From Ruminococcus flavefaciens (GTDB lineage: Bacteria; Bacillota; Clostridia; Oscillospirales; Ruminococcaceae), in NCBI GenBank assembly GCA_002373775.1, contig DFJW01000071.1:1-18049 (forward strand): a DNA stretch of 18,049 bases, written 5' to 3'. Shown piece after piece: positions 1 to 6,713 of this stretch (its first letter is position 1; each line of letters begins with the position of its first letter). Below the pieces are notes generated by a model. The model was not told the origin of the DNA and searched no databases. It saw nothing but the letters and a program-made list of their open reading frames with translations. The position numbers were made by a program, and so were the translations under genes.

Positions 1-1439
1 TCCAGTCCGCTGTACATGGACATTCTGTCCTTGCGGTCAAGCAGAGTCTGCATGAACCAGTCACAGTTCAGTCTTGTCATTTCACGCATGCGCTGATCTA
101 TGGGCAGATCGGACGGCAGCTTTTCGGCAGAATCAGCAGTTTTCCGGTAGGCTGAATAAACATAGTCCTGCGCATCTATGGCAGATGAATATTCATCGCA
201 GAGAAAAGTGCTCCTGTATGCCGTGCTCTGAGCCCACGGAAAACCGTCTGTCATGCGGATATCCTCATCTCTGAACCATGGATAGCCTCCGAATAGTTCG
301 TCTGCGCATTCACCGGAAAGCGCAACGGTCCCGTATTTTTTGATCTCCCGGCAGAACAGCAGCAGTGAAGCGTCAACATCAGCCATTCCCGGCAGACCGC
401 GGGCTTCTGCCGCCTCATCAAGAGCATCGACGAGCTCGGGAGTGTCGATGACTGTCCAGTGGTGTTCCGTACCGAGATATTCCGCCATTTTCCGGATGTA
501 GTACGGATCGCTGTCCGGCTGGAAATGGCTGCTTCTGAAATACTTGTCGTTGTCGCGGTAATCGACTGAAAAGGTGTTGAGCAGTCTGCCGTTTTCCCTG
601 AGTTCATGCGATGCGACTGAGGATATGAGGCTGGAATCAAGTCCGCCTGATAGGAAGGTACACACAGGCACATCCGAGACGAGCTGCCGCTTTATGGAAT
701 CGAGGACCAGTTCACGGGTGTGTTCTGCGGTCTGTTCGAAGGTCTCGTTCAGCTCATAGGCGTGCAGACGCCAGTATTCACGGAGCCTGAGACCGCCGGC
801 GGAATAAGTTCCGCAGTACCCGGGCAGGACTTCCCTGACTCCGCGTATCACGCCGCAGCCCGGAGTTCTTCCGGGAGCAGTCAGGATGAGTTCAGCAGCT
901 CCTTCTGCATCTATCTCATGTGGAACATCCGGGTGTTCGAGCAGAGCCGGTATCTCTGAGGCAAATATCAGTTTATCTCCTGTGTCATAGTAGAACAGAG
1001 GCTTTACGCCCATTCTGTCACGGCAGAGGAAGACTTTGTGCTCTGCCTCGTCATATACAGCGAATGCGAATATGCCGTTGAAGTGTGCAGGGCAGTCCTC
1101 GCCCCATTCGATATAGCTTCTCAGCACCACTTCGGTATCGGAACGTGTGCCGAATACAGTGCCCTTGCTCAGGGAACTGCGCACTTCGTCGGCATTGTAG
1201 AGTTCACCGTTATACACGATAGTGTATCTTCTTTCGCCGCAGACAGCTGTCATGGGCTGCCTGCCGCCGGAGATGTCGATGACTGCGAGTCGGGTATGTA
1301 TCAGCGCAGCTTCCGGATAAATGACGATACCTCGCTGGTCCGGACCTCGCCTTATGAGCGCATGCTGCATCTTTTCGTAAACTCTCATATCACTGCGCAT
1401 GTCTTCAGAAAAGCTTATAGCACCTGCAATTCCGCACAT
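1..1439 (-). CDS. asnB: Asparagine synthase (glutamine-hydrolysing), 3' end outside window
   Basis: This cytosolic enzyme makes asparagine from aspartate, ATP and glutamine. The visible part is about 479 residues, running off the left edge with no stop, so roughly the last 100-150 residues are missing (inferred from related proteins). It starts MCGIAG, where Cys2 is the class II glutaminase nucleophile after Met removal. RRGPDQRG, the YNGELYN motif and the RSDTE motif complete the amidotransferase domain. The synthetase domain shows the PP-loop SGGLDSS at about residues 264-270, then LSGECADELFGGYPWF and LDRKDRMSMYSGL. Reading frame is continuous from the start to the window edge, so there is no frameshift. 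A GGAGG sits 6-7 bases before the ATG. The gene is divergent from the YbjN-like gene. I saw no convincing minus-strand promoter in the short gap. The family call is secure; the paralog type is less so. Confidence 0.96.
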   Translation of the reverse strand, partial: MCGIAGAISFSEDMRSDMRVYEKMQHALIRRGPDQRGIVIYPEAALIHTRLAVIDISGGRQPMTAVCGERRYTIVYNGELYNADEVRSSLSKGTVFGTRSDTEVVLRSYIEWGEDCPAHFNGIFAFAVYDEAEHKVFLCRDRMGVKPLFYYDTGDKLIFASEIPALLEHPDVPHEIDAEGAAELILTAPGRTPGCGVIRGVREVLPGYCGTYSAGGLRLREYWRLHAYELNETFEQTAEHTRELVLDSIKRQLVSDVPVCTFLSGGLDSSLISSVASHELRENGRLLNTFSVDYRDNDKYFRSSHFQPDSDPYYIRKMAEYLGTEHHWTVIDTPELVDALDEAAEARGLPGMADVDASLLLFCREIKKYGTVALSGECADELFGGYPWFRDEDIRMTDGFPWAQSTAYRSTFLCDEYSSAIDAQDYVYSAYRKTADSAEKLPSDLPIDQRMREMTRLNCDWFMQTLLDRKDRMSMYSGL

Positions 1440-1528
1440 AATCATCCTCCGCCGCTTTCCGGCATGCGGCACGCCGTGTTTTGTACATCATATGCTGACG
1501 GCTGGGCAAATGTGCATGAGCGTTTAAC

Positions 1529-1557
1529 TTGACAAAAGCGGAGGTGTATGTTATAAT
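1529..1557 (+). promoter_or_regulatory. Consensus sigma-A promoter for the YbjN-like gene
   Basis: A perfect -35 TTGACA (1529-1534) is followed after exactly 17 bp by a perfect -10 TATAAT (1552-1557). Transcription should start near 1564, giving a leader of about 33 bases that contains GGAGGT (1584-1589) before the ATG at 1597. A fully consensus promoter predicts strong constitutive expression; this is inferred from sequence only. Confidence 0.9.
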
Positions 1558-1596
1558 AAAGTTACCAAACAAATTGCTCAAACGGAGGTAATTTTT

Positions 1597-2028
1597 ATGA
1601 ATAAAGTAGTGGCAGATTTCGCAGCAATGCTCGACGCAAAGAAAGCAAAATATGAGCTCCATACCGACAGCGACAACGTTATAAGATTCAGGACAGGTCT
1701 TCCGAACAATGAAGCTTATCCGCTCATTTTCTTCAGCTATCATGAGGAAAACGGAAGCTTTGTTATGCTCATGTCCGAGCTTTTCAAGTTCTCAGGTGTG
1801 GGCATTGATATGTTCCAGGTGATGAATGATTTCAATTTTGATCCGTCTACTTTCAACTGCAAGATGTTCATTACTGACCGCGGTGAACTGACTGTAGCGT
1901 GCAATTCTTTTATCGAGGGCGATGATCCGCTCGGTCAGATAAACGAGTATATCAGTCTTATGGTAAGGTCGGTAGACAACTACTATCCGAGGATAAAGGA
2001 ACTTGTTGACAACAGTCAGAATAAGTAA
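1597..2028 (+). CDS. YbjN-like small cytosolic protein (putative)
   Basis: This is a 143-residue soluble protein with no signal peptide or membrane segment. The layout suggests the YbjN / type III secretion chaperone-like fold: an N-terminal amphipathic helix (MNKVVADFAAMLDA), a run of short beta strands (IRFRTGL, YPLIFFSYHEE, GSFVMLMSELF), then GELTVACNSFIEG and a C-terminal helix with LGQINEYISLMV. I place it there on overall pattern, not on a diagnostic motif. Members of this superfamily are usually peptide- or protein-binding; no specific role can be assigned. It is a single-gene unit with a consensus promoter before it and a strong terminator after it. It could instead be an uncharacterised conserved Clostridia protein. 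The start at 1597 is supported by GGAGGT seven bases upstream. Confidence 0.85.
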   Translation: MNKVVADFAAMLDAKKAKYELHTDSDNVIRFRTGLPNNEAYPLIFFSYHEENGSFVMLMSELFKFSGVGIDMFQVMNDFNFDPSTFNCKMFITDRGELTVACNSFIEGDDPLGQINEYISLMVRSVDNYYPRIKELVDNSQNK

Positions 2029-2044
2029 TATCAATATAGTATCT

Positions 2045-2070
2045 CCGGCGGATAATCACCGCCGGTTTTT
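2045..2070 (+). terminator. Intrinsic terminator after the YbjN-like gene
   Basis: A perfect 7-bp stem CCGGCGG (2045-2051) and CCGCCGG (2059-2065) encloses a 7-base loop and is followed directly by five T residues. It lies 17 bases after the stop codon. Confidence 0.93.
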
Positions 2071-2143
2071 ACTATCGGTATAAAGCTATTTGTACAAAGT
2101 GTAGAATTTTATTGTAAAAACTGCCAAATTTGCTGATTATGCC

Positions 2144-2172
2144 TTTAAAAATTGTGAAAAATATGATATAAT
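2144..2172 (+). promoter_or_regulatory. Extended -10 promoter for the CAP-dockerin gene
   Basis: TATAAT (2167-2172) is preceded by TGA, which gives an extended -10. A weak -35-like TTTAAA (2144-2149) lies 17 bp upstream. The predicted start near 2179 leaves about 70 bases of leader, ending in tandem GGAGGAGG (2235-2242) before the ATG at 2251. Confidence 0.7.
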
Positions 2173-2250
2173 GTACCAAGAAACTTATATCAGTGTGAAG
2201 TCGGCGATCGTCCGGCTAATTGTCATATCTCAGCGGAGGAGGCGGCAGCT

Positions 2251-3051
2251 ATGAAGTCAGGTGAAGACTCATCTTTTCTGAAAATTAAAAAAATGATAGC
2301 GGTCTCTATGGCTGCTTTTTTGGCATCTGTGATAATGCTTGCAGCACCGTCACAGTCATATGGCGAAAACTCATATGATCCTAATGCTCTGGCAGAAGAG
2401 ATAGTTATACTTGTCAATCAGGCGCGTGCAGAAGCAGGTCTGAAGCCTGTGAAAATGGTGCCGTATATAAATGATCTTGCGCATGTAAGATGCCGGGAAC
2501 TGCTGGTGCATCTCAGCCACACCCGTCCTGACGGCACGAAATTCAGCAGCGTGTTCAATCAGGATGTTCTGCCTTATTCTTACTGCTCTGAAAATATCGG
2601 ATTCGGATATGAGACAGCACAGGAAGTATTTGAAGAGTGGAAGAGTTCGGAATTCCACTGGGGACATGTTATGGATCCCGATGTGACTCATACAGGTGTT
2701 GCGTTTACATATGACGAGAACAGCGAATGCAAGTGGTACTGGGAGGAACTCTTCGTATCCATGCAGAGAGAAGATTCACTCGTCCTTCCCGGCGAGTATA
2801 TACCGGTCAGCCATGTGATCGTCCCCGTATCCTACGGCGATCTCGACGGTGACGGTGAGGTCAGCACATTTGATCTTATTACGCTGATAAAGTACATCTG
2901 CGGTTATGTGGATTTCAACGATCAGCAGCTGAAATATGCTGACCTGCTCAAAGACGGAGATATAAATATATCGGATGCGGTCATCCTCAGGAAGTATATT
3001 CTCGGAGTATACAGAACACTTCCGATGACTATAGATATGCTGCTGAGCTGA
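2251..3051 (+). CDS. Secreted CAP (SCP/PR1-like) domain protein with C-terminal type I dockerin
   Basis: This is a 266-residue exported protein. A signal peptide occupies about residues 1-38 (positive KIKK, hydrophobic core MIAVSMAAFLASVIMLAA, possible cleavage after SYG). Residues about 45-175 form a bacterial CAP domain. Its expected polar residues are visible: H90 in LSHTRPDG, E114 in CSENIGFG and H139 in WGHVMDP. Residues about 196-254 are a dockerin with two duplicated calcium-binding segments, GDLDGDGEVSTFD and a second one at 231-242. Dockerins plug into cohesins on scaffoldins or on the cell surface, so the protein is probably displayed in a cellulosome-like complex (inference). The second calcium loop has Leu at position 3, where Asn or Asp is usual. 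CAP function in bacteria is poorly defined, so no activity is assigned. GGAGGAGG before 2251 supports the start. Confidence 0.92.
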   Translation: MKSGEDSSFLKIKKMIAVSMAAFLASVIMLAAPSQSYGENSYDPNALAEEIVILVNQARAEAGLKPVKMVPYINDLAHVRCRELLVHLSHTRPDGTKFSSVFNQDVLPYSYCSENIGFGYETAQEVFEEWKSSEFHWGHVMDPDVTHTGVAFTYDENSECKWYWEELFVSMQREDSLVLPGEYIPVSHVIVPVSYGDLDGDGEVSTFDLITLIKYICGYVDFNDQQLKYADLLKDGDINISDAVILRKYILGVYRTLPMTIDMLLS

Positions 3052-3064
3052 TAAAATCAGCTCA
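3044..3064 (+). other. Hairpin overlapping the CAP-dockerin stop codon
   Basis: TGAGCTGA (3044-3051) and TCAGCTCA (3057-3064) form an 8-bp stem with loop TAAAA, spanning the last codons and the stop. No T run follows, so it is probably a 3'-end stabilising or weak termination structure and not a full intrinsic terminator. Confidence 0.55.
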
Positions 3065-3106
3065 ATATTCCGATCACTTACGCAAGTATTGCTTCTTCAT
3101 CAGTCA

Positions 3107-3134
3107 GCTCCGTGACCTTGCAAGGTCACGGAGC
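3107..3134. repeat. Perfect 28-bp palindrome in the intergenic region
   Basis: GCTCCGTGACCTTG is followed immediately by its exact reverse complement, giving 14+14 bases with no spacer. The right arm end GGAGC can alternatively pair with GCTCC at 3139-3143. No U tract follows, so it is not a standard terminator. It could be a REP-like element, a remnant of a small mobile repeat, or a protein-binding site. The gap 3052-3348 otherwise holds only the terminator and promoter listed separately. Confidence 0.8.
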
Positions 3135-3184
3135 CGGCGCTCCTTTCATCGTTCCATTTCATACGAAATAGAGTGTGTTCAGAT

Positions 3185-3218
3185 AAAAACGGCTGTGAGA
3201 TGTTTTGCAGCCGTTTTT
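3185..3218. terminator. Intrinsic terminator upstream of rsmD
   Basis: AAAAACGGCTG (3185-3195) pairs perfectly with CAGCCGTTTTT (3208-3218) around a 12-base loop. A runs on the left and T runs on the right allow function in either direction. It ends read-through from the CAP-dockerin unit before the rsmD promoter. Confidence 0.9.
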
Positions 3219-3315
3219 ATTGTGCCTGATCCGGAGAAATGCTGTAAAATATGTCGAATTGCACGATATTTAAGTAGTGAAATTGTACATAATAGCCTAT
3301 CTTTTTAGAAAAATA

Positions 3316-3344
3316 TAGACAAGCTGTGAAAAATCGGTTATAAT
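3316..3344 (+). promoter_or_regulatory. Sigma-A promoter of the rsmD-coaD operon
   Basis: TAGACA (3316-3321), a 17-bp spacer and TATAAT (3339-3344). The expected transcription start near 3351 lies after the upstream in-frame ATG at 3349. That ATG therefore cannot be the start of rsmD, which supports the ATG at 3424. Confidence 0.85.
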
Positions 3345-3423
3345 AAACATGTATATTCGAAATATGGTATCCGTATGCCTTAAATGCGGAAGTTCGCGCA
3401 AGCGTTATACGGAGTTTAGCATA

Positions 3424-3981
3424 ATGAGAGTTATTACTGGTATCGCAAGAGGCAGAAAACTGGTCGCTCCCGAGGGTATGGAAGTTAGACCTACTGCCGA
3501 TAAAGTCAAGGAAGGCATTTTTTCTGCCATCCAGTTTGAACTGGAAAATGCCTATGTTCTTGATCTGTTCGCAGGAAGCGGACAGATGGGCATAGAGGCA
3601 CTGAGCAGAGGCGCTAAACGCGCGGTGTTCGTGGACAATTCCCAGAGATCCATAAGATGTGTCAACGAAAACCTGAGGAATACCGGACTTGCAAGACATG
3701 CCGAAGTCATAAGCCGGGACAGTTATGATTTTATAAGGCTGACAGCACAGAAGTTTGATGTGATAATACTTGATCCGCCTTACAGACTCGGACATATCGC
3801 TCATGTGCTGCCTATGGCTGCAAAGAAGGTGAAGGACGGCGGTTGCATCATATGTGAGTATGAGGCGGAGACCGACGAACCGGCAGCACCGGAGGGCATG
3901 ACACTGAGGAAGACTTATCATTACGGTAAAATATGCGTTACGATATTTGTGAAGAATGACAGAGAGGATGAGGAGGAATGA
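3424..3981 (+). CDS. rsmD: 16S rRNA (guanine966-N2)-methyltransferase
   Basis: RsmD uses S-adenosylmethionine to methylate G966 of 16S rRNA in the assembling 30S subunit. The 185-residue length fits the family. Diagnostic parts run in order: MRVITGIARGRKL at the N terminus, VRPTADKVKEGIF (21-33), the SAM-binding LDLFAGSG at 46-53 followed by GIEALSRGA, and the catalytic DPPY motif at 117-120 of the N6/N2-methyltransferase class. I chose the ATG at 3424 because GGAG lies nine bases upstream, the family starts at this residue, and the promoter would not transcribe the upstream ATG at 3349. The stop overlaps the coaD start as ATGA, so translation of the two is probably coupled. The acidic tail (DREDEEE) is not conserved in the family as far as I know. 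Confidence 0.96.
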   Translation: MRVITGIARGRKLVAPEGMEVRPTADKVKEGIFSAIQFELENAYVLDLFAGSGQMGIEALSRGAKRAVFVDNSQRSIRCVNENLRNTGLARHAEVISRDSYDFIRLTAQKFDVIILDPPYRLGHIAHVLPMAAKKVKDGGCIICEYEAETDEPAAPEGMTLRKTYHYGKICVTIFVKNDREDEEE

Positions 3982-4469
3982 GGAGGATAGCTGTTTGTCC
4001 CGGAAGCTTTGATCCTGTTACACTCGGACACCTTGATATAATCACCAGAGCTTCAAAGCTTTTTGATAAAGTCATCGTCCTTATATCGCGCAATGCCGGC
4101 AAGGGACAGCCGAGCTTCACTGCGACCGAGAGGATGCTGATGATAGAGCAGGTGACTCATGATCTCGATAATGTCGTGATAGACATACTCGACGGACTTC
4201 TTGCGGATTATGTTGAGAATGTCGGCGCTATTGCTATAGTCAAGGGACTCCGTGCCGTCAGCGATTTCGAATACGAATTCCAGATGGCTCTTGCAAATAA
4301 GAAGCTGTATGCCGGCGCAGAGACCGTATTTCTGACTACCGCTGCCGAGAATATGTATCTCAGTTCCAGCGTAGTCAAGCAGATCGCCTATTTCGGAGGC
4401 GATATCAGCCATTTTGTTCCCGAAGCAATTCTTGAAGATATCAAACAAAGACTTGTCAAAGAGAGGTAA
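3978..4469 (+). CDS. coaD: Pantetheine-phosphate adenylyltransferase
   Basis: This cytosolic enzyme transfers AMP from ATP to 4'-phosphopantetheine, forming dephospho-CoA, the penultimate step of coenzyme A synthesis. At 163 residues it is the normal length. The nucleotidyltransferase signature is complete: PGSFDPVTLGH at residues 8-18 includes the (T/H)xGH motif. VKGLRAVSDFEYEFQMA is the family's substrate-binding stretch. The C-terminal YLSSSVVKQIA is the equivalent of the ISSTxVR motif. The gene overlaps rsmD by four bases (ATGA at 3978-3981); GAGGAGG inside the rsmD end serves as its ribosome binding site. rsmD-coaD is a common pairing in Firmicutes, so operon membership says little about special function here. 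Confidence 0.97.
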   Translation: MRRIAVCPGSFDPVTLGHLDIITRASKLFDKVIVLISRNAGKGQPSFTATERMLMIEQVTHDLDNVVIDILDGLLADYVENVGAIAIVKGLRAVSDFEYEFQMALANKKLYAGAETVFLTTAAENMYLSSSVVKQIAYFGGDISHFVPEAILEDIKQRLVKER

Positions 4470-4474
4470 TAATT

Positions 4475-4969
4475 ATGAGCATTGATGAAATCCTTGAAGA
4501 AATGGACGAACTGCTGGATAAGGCATCGTCTGTACCTTTTGCATCGCACAAAAAAGTGATAGACGGTGAGCGGATGAGAGAACTCATCAATGATGTCCGT
4601 CTCAACATGCCTCATGAGCTGAAAGAGGCGAAGAAGATAGAGTTTGACTGCCAGCGCATACTCAACGAAGCGAAGCTCAATGCTGACAGCATCATCAGAA
4701 AGGCTGAGGAACGCGCACAGCAGATAGTTTCACGCGAGGCGATCGTTACAGAAGCAAAGAAGAAGGCTATCGACATGCTGACAAAAGCACAGACAGCTGC
4801 CAAGAATCTTCAGCAGAACGCAGCAGTATCTGTTGCCAAGATGCTCAATGACACGGAGAATTATTACGCACGCAATCTCCAGAGCATAAAGGCTGTAAAG
4901 GGAAAGATCACTAATTCTGTATCCGGTCAGCCTCAGGGCGGTGCAGGCGGCAGATTCCCTGTAGAATAA
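4475..4969 (+). CDS. Coiled-coil protein downstream of coaD, F/V-ATPase stalk-like
   Basis: This is a 164-residue cytosolic protein without a signal peptide or membrane span. It is strongly helical and charged. The centre (residues about 50-130, for example EAKKIEFDCQRILNEAK and ADSIIRKAEERAQQI) is Ala/Lys/Glu-rich and heptad-like, resembling the stalk subunits of F- and V-type ATPases or DivIVA-type coiled coils. Such genes are often labelled ATPase purely from this similarity; no catalytic motif is present, so I do not assign enzyme activity. The C-terminal tail is Gly/Gln-rich (SGQPQGGAGG). It starts five bases after coaD and belongs to that operon, with a terminator right behind it. A structural or cell-envelope-associated role is possible but unproven. 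Confidence 0.85.
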   Translation: MSIDEILEEMDELLDKASSVPFASHKKVIDGERMRELINDVRLNMPHELKEAKKIEFDCQRILNEAKLNADSIIRKAEERAQQIVSREAIVTEAKKKAIDMLTKAQTAAKNLQQNAAVSVAKMLNDTENYYARNLQSIKAVKGKITNSVSGQPQGGAGGRFPVE

Positions 4970-4975
4970 TAGATC

Positions 4976-5000
4976 AGGACTGCCGGTGCAGTCCTTTTTT
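4976..5000 (+). terminator. Intrinsic terminator of the rsmD-coaD operon
   Basis: AGGACTGC (4976-4983) and GCAGTCCT (4988-4995) form a perfect 8-bp stem with the stable tetraloop CGGT, followed by a six-T run ending at 5000. Confidence 0.95.
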
Positions 5001-5204
5001 ATTGTCTGAACAGCTGTGATAGATCGTGTGCGTGTGGCATATACATTATAATAGTATACCCGACTGCACACTGTCAGGAGCTGCTTTGAACTGTGATGTC
5101 GCCTGATCGCGGCGATGATAACGGCAAATTTACTAAAATTAAGTTAAGCGTTTTGCATGACTTCACAATTCTATCAAAATAATTGAAAAATCACTACGTA
5201 AGTG

Positions 5205-5233
5205 TTGCAATTTTATTTGGAGTGTGATATAAT
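5205..5233 (+). promoter_or_regulatory. Upstream (distal) promoter of the pilus operon
   Basis: TTGCAA (5205-5210), 17 bp, then TATAAT (5228-5233) with an upstream TGA giving an extended -10. Start is predicted near 5240, leaving a leader of about 250 bases before pilC. The inverted repeat at 5192-5204 directly touches the -35, so it is a candidate operator. Confidence 0.8.
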
Positions 5234-5407
5234 ATTTGTGTAAGTTCAACAATCTGTGGCATTGGAGGTCGGTGCCGCGATTTGTGCTGTCTTGAAATTT
5301 GATTTTTTGTAGAATAATTTCCGCTGGAGTTTGATTTATTATACTAATTGTATATTTATTAGTAAATATTGATAAAAATGGCAGGATTATTTATGTCAAA
5401 AAGGCGA

Positions 5408-5436
5408 TTGAAAAGTAACTATTAAAATGATATAAT
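5408..5436 (+). promoter_or_regulatory. Proximal promoter of the pilus operon
   Basis: TTGAAA (5408-5413), 17 bp, then TATAAT (5431-5436) with TGA before it (extended -10). The predicted start near 5443 gives a leader of about 50 bases containing GGAGGTGG (5481-5488). Confidence 0.85.
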
Positions 5437-5492
5437 TGTTATTATTAAGACAGTGTGCAACGTTCAAAAGTATTTTTTATGGAGGTGGTTTC

Positions 5493-6692
5493 ATGAAGAG
5501 TTTTTCTTATGTCGCCCAGGATGCCAGAAATAAGCAGGTCAAGGGCGTTATCAATGCGGAAACAGAACAGGAGTTCCTCAAGAAAGTAAAGGAAAAAGGT
5601 CTGTACGTAAAAGATTATAGGGAAAGCGATTCAGACGAGTCGAAATCATTGTACAAGTTCAACACCAAGGAGCTGGCATTCTGTTGCAGACAGCTCAGCG
5701 CCATGCTCAACTCTGGACTTACACTTGTAAAATCGATCGACATTCTCAGAACCGAGCAGGAAAACGAAAAGGCGAAAGCGATCTGGCAGGACATTTACGA
5801 AAATGTTCAGAAAGGTGAATCTTTCTCCGCGACCCTCGAAATGCACTCCGGTTCATTCCCGGATTTCCTTATCTCAATGGTCGGCGCCGGTGAGTCATCA
5901 GGTTCACTTGATATCATCATGCAGCGTATGTCCGATCATTACATGAAGGAAAACAAACTTAAAAATACCGTAAAGGGTGCTATGATCTACCCGATAATCC
6001 TCGCAGTACTCTGCGTAGTTATCGTAATCTTCCTCTTTACGTTCATCATGCCGACGTTCATTGACATGTACGAAGATCCGTCGAAGATGCCTGCACTGAC
6101 CAAGATAATGGCAGCGATCAGTGACTTCCTCAAGACCAAGTGGTACTTGCTGATAATCATTGTAGTAGGTGCCTTCTTCGGCTTCAGGTATGCGATGAAA
6201 GTACCGAGTTTCCGATTGAAAGTCCATAGATTGATGATAAAGGGCAAGGGCTTTGGTCCTCTCGTTACAAAGATCTACACCGGACGTTTCGCTCGTACAC
6301 TCTCATCTCTCTACTCAAGCGGTATCCCGATGGTAGAGTGCCTCGAAAAGTCATCAGCCGTACTCGGCAATGCTTACATAGACGAAAAGTTCGTCGATGT
6401 TGTTGACGAGGTAAAACAGGGCGAGACCCTCTCTGCTGCTATCACAAGAACAGAGATATTCGAACCCATGTTCACCTCAGTTCTTTACGTTGGTGAAGAG
6501 TCCGGTGCACTTGACTCTATCCTTGAAAAGACAGCTGAGTATTACGAAGACGAATCCGATTCTGCTGTACAGCGACTGGTATCCATGGTAGAGCCTATCC
6601 TGCTCATATTCATGGGTGTCATCATCGGTCTTGTAGTTGTCGGAATCTATCCCGCACTCTACGGCTCATTCGAGAGCATCGAAAACGAATAA
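5493..6692 (+). CDS. pilC: Type IV pilus inner-membrane platform protein PilC (T2SS F family)
   Basis: PilC is the polytopic membrane platform on which the PilB and PilT motors act to insert or remove pilins. The protein is 399 residues, the usual length. It has two copies of the T2SSF domain. The first follows KELAFCCRQLSAMLNSGLTL (about residues 58-180) and the second follows FARTLSSLYSSGIPMVECLE (about 265-390). Each contains the GESSGSLD / EESGALDSIL motif typical of the family. Membrane segments lie near residues 163-185, 216-236 and 368-392. GGAGGTGG ends four bases before the ATG at 5493; an in-frame ATG at 5436 is rejected because it sits in the promoter. It is the first gene of the operon, and codon use is strongly biased, suggesting good expression. 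Confidence 0.96.
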   Translation: MKSFSYVAQDARNKQVKGVINAETEQEFLKKVKEKGLYVKDYRESDSDESKSLYKFNTKELAFCCRQLSAMLNSGLTLVKSIDILRTEQENEKAKAIWQDIYENVQKGESFSATLEMHSGSFPDFLISMVGAGESSGSLDIIMQRMSDHYMKENKLKNTVKGAMIYPIILAVLCVVIVIFLFTFIMPTFIDMYEDPSKMPALTKIMAAISDFLKTKWYLLIIIVVGAFFGFRYAMKVPSFRLKVHRLMIKGKGFGPLVTKIYTGRFARTLSSLYSSGIPMVECLEKSSAVLGNAYIDEKFVDVVDEVKQGETLSAAITRTEIFEPMFTSVLYVGEESGALDSILEKTAEYYEDESDSAVQRLVSMVEPILLIFMGVIIGLVVVGIYPALYGSFESIENE

Positions 6693-6713
6693 TACGGAAA
6701 GGTGGAAAGATAA

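Larger units (their letters stand above)
5001..5492 (+). other. A/T-rich regulatory region upstream of the pilus operon
   Basis: This stretch of about 490 bases contains no convincing gene. It holds two well-formed promoters (listed separately), a 5-bp hairpin TCGCC/GGCGA at 5099-5115, an inverted repeat CACT-ACGTA-AGTG at 5192-5204 that abuts the upstream -35 box, and a possible leader hairpin around 5256-5278. An isolated TATAAT at 5047-5052 lacks a good -35. An in-frame ATG at 5436 falls inside the downstream promoter's -10 and is not the pilC start. Confidence 0.7.

Noticed and set aside
251..673. A 140-codon open frame on the minus strand, Ser/Thr-rich
   Set aside because: It is out of frame within asnB; the true frame carries SGGLDSS and LSGECADELFGG and is continuous, so this is a shadow and not a frameshifted fragment.
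3076..3094. Resemblance between CACTTACGCAAGTATTGC here and CACTACGTAAGTGTTGC at 5192-5208
   Set aside because: The match needs a gap and several mismatches; with only two copies it cannot be told from chance.
3349..3423. A 25-codon N-terminal extension of rsmD starting at 3349
   Set aside because: The predicted transcription start lies at or after this ATG, the family begins at MRVITG, and a good ribosome binding site precedes 3424.
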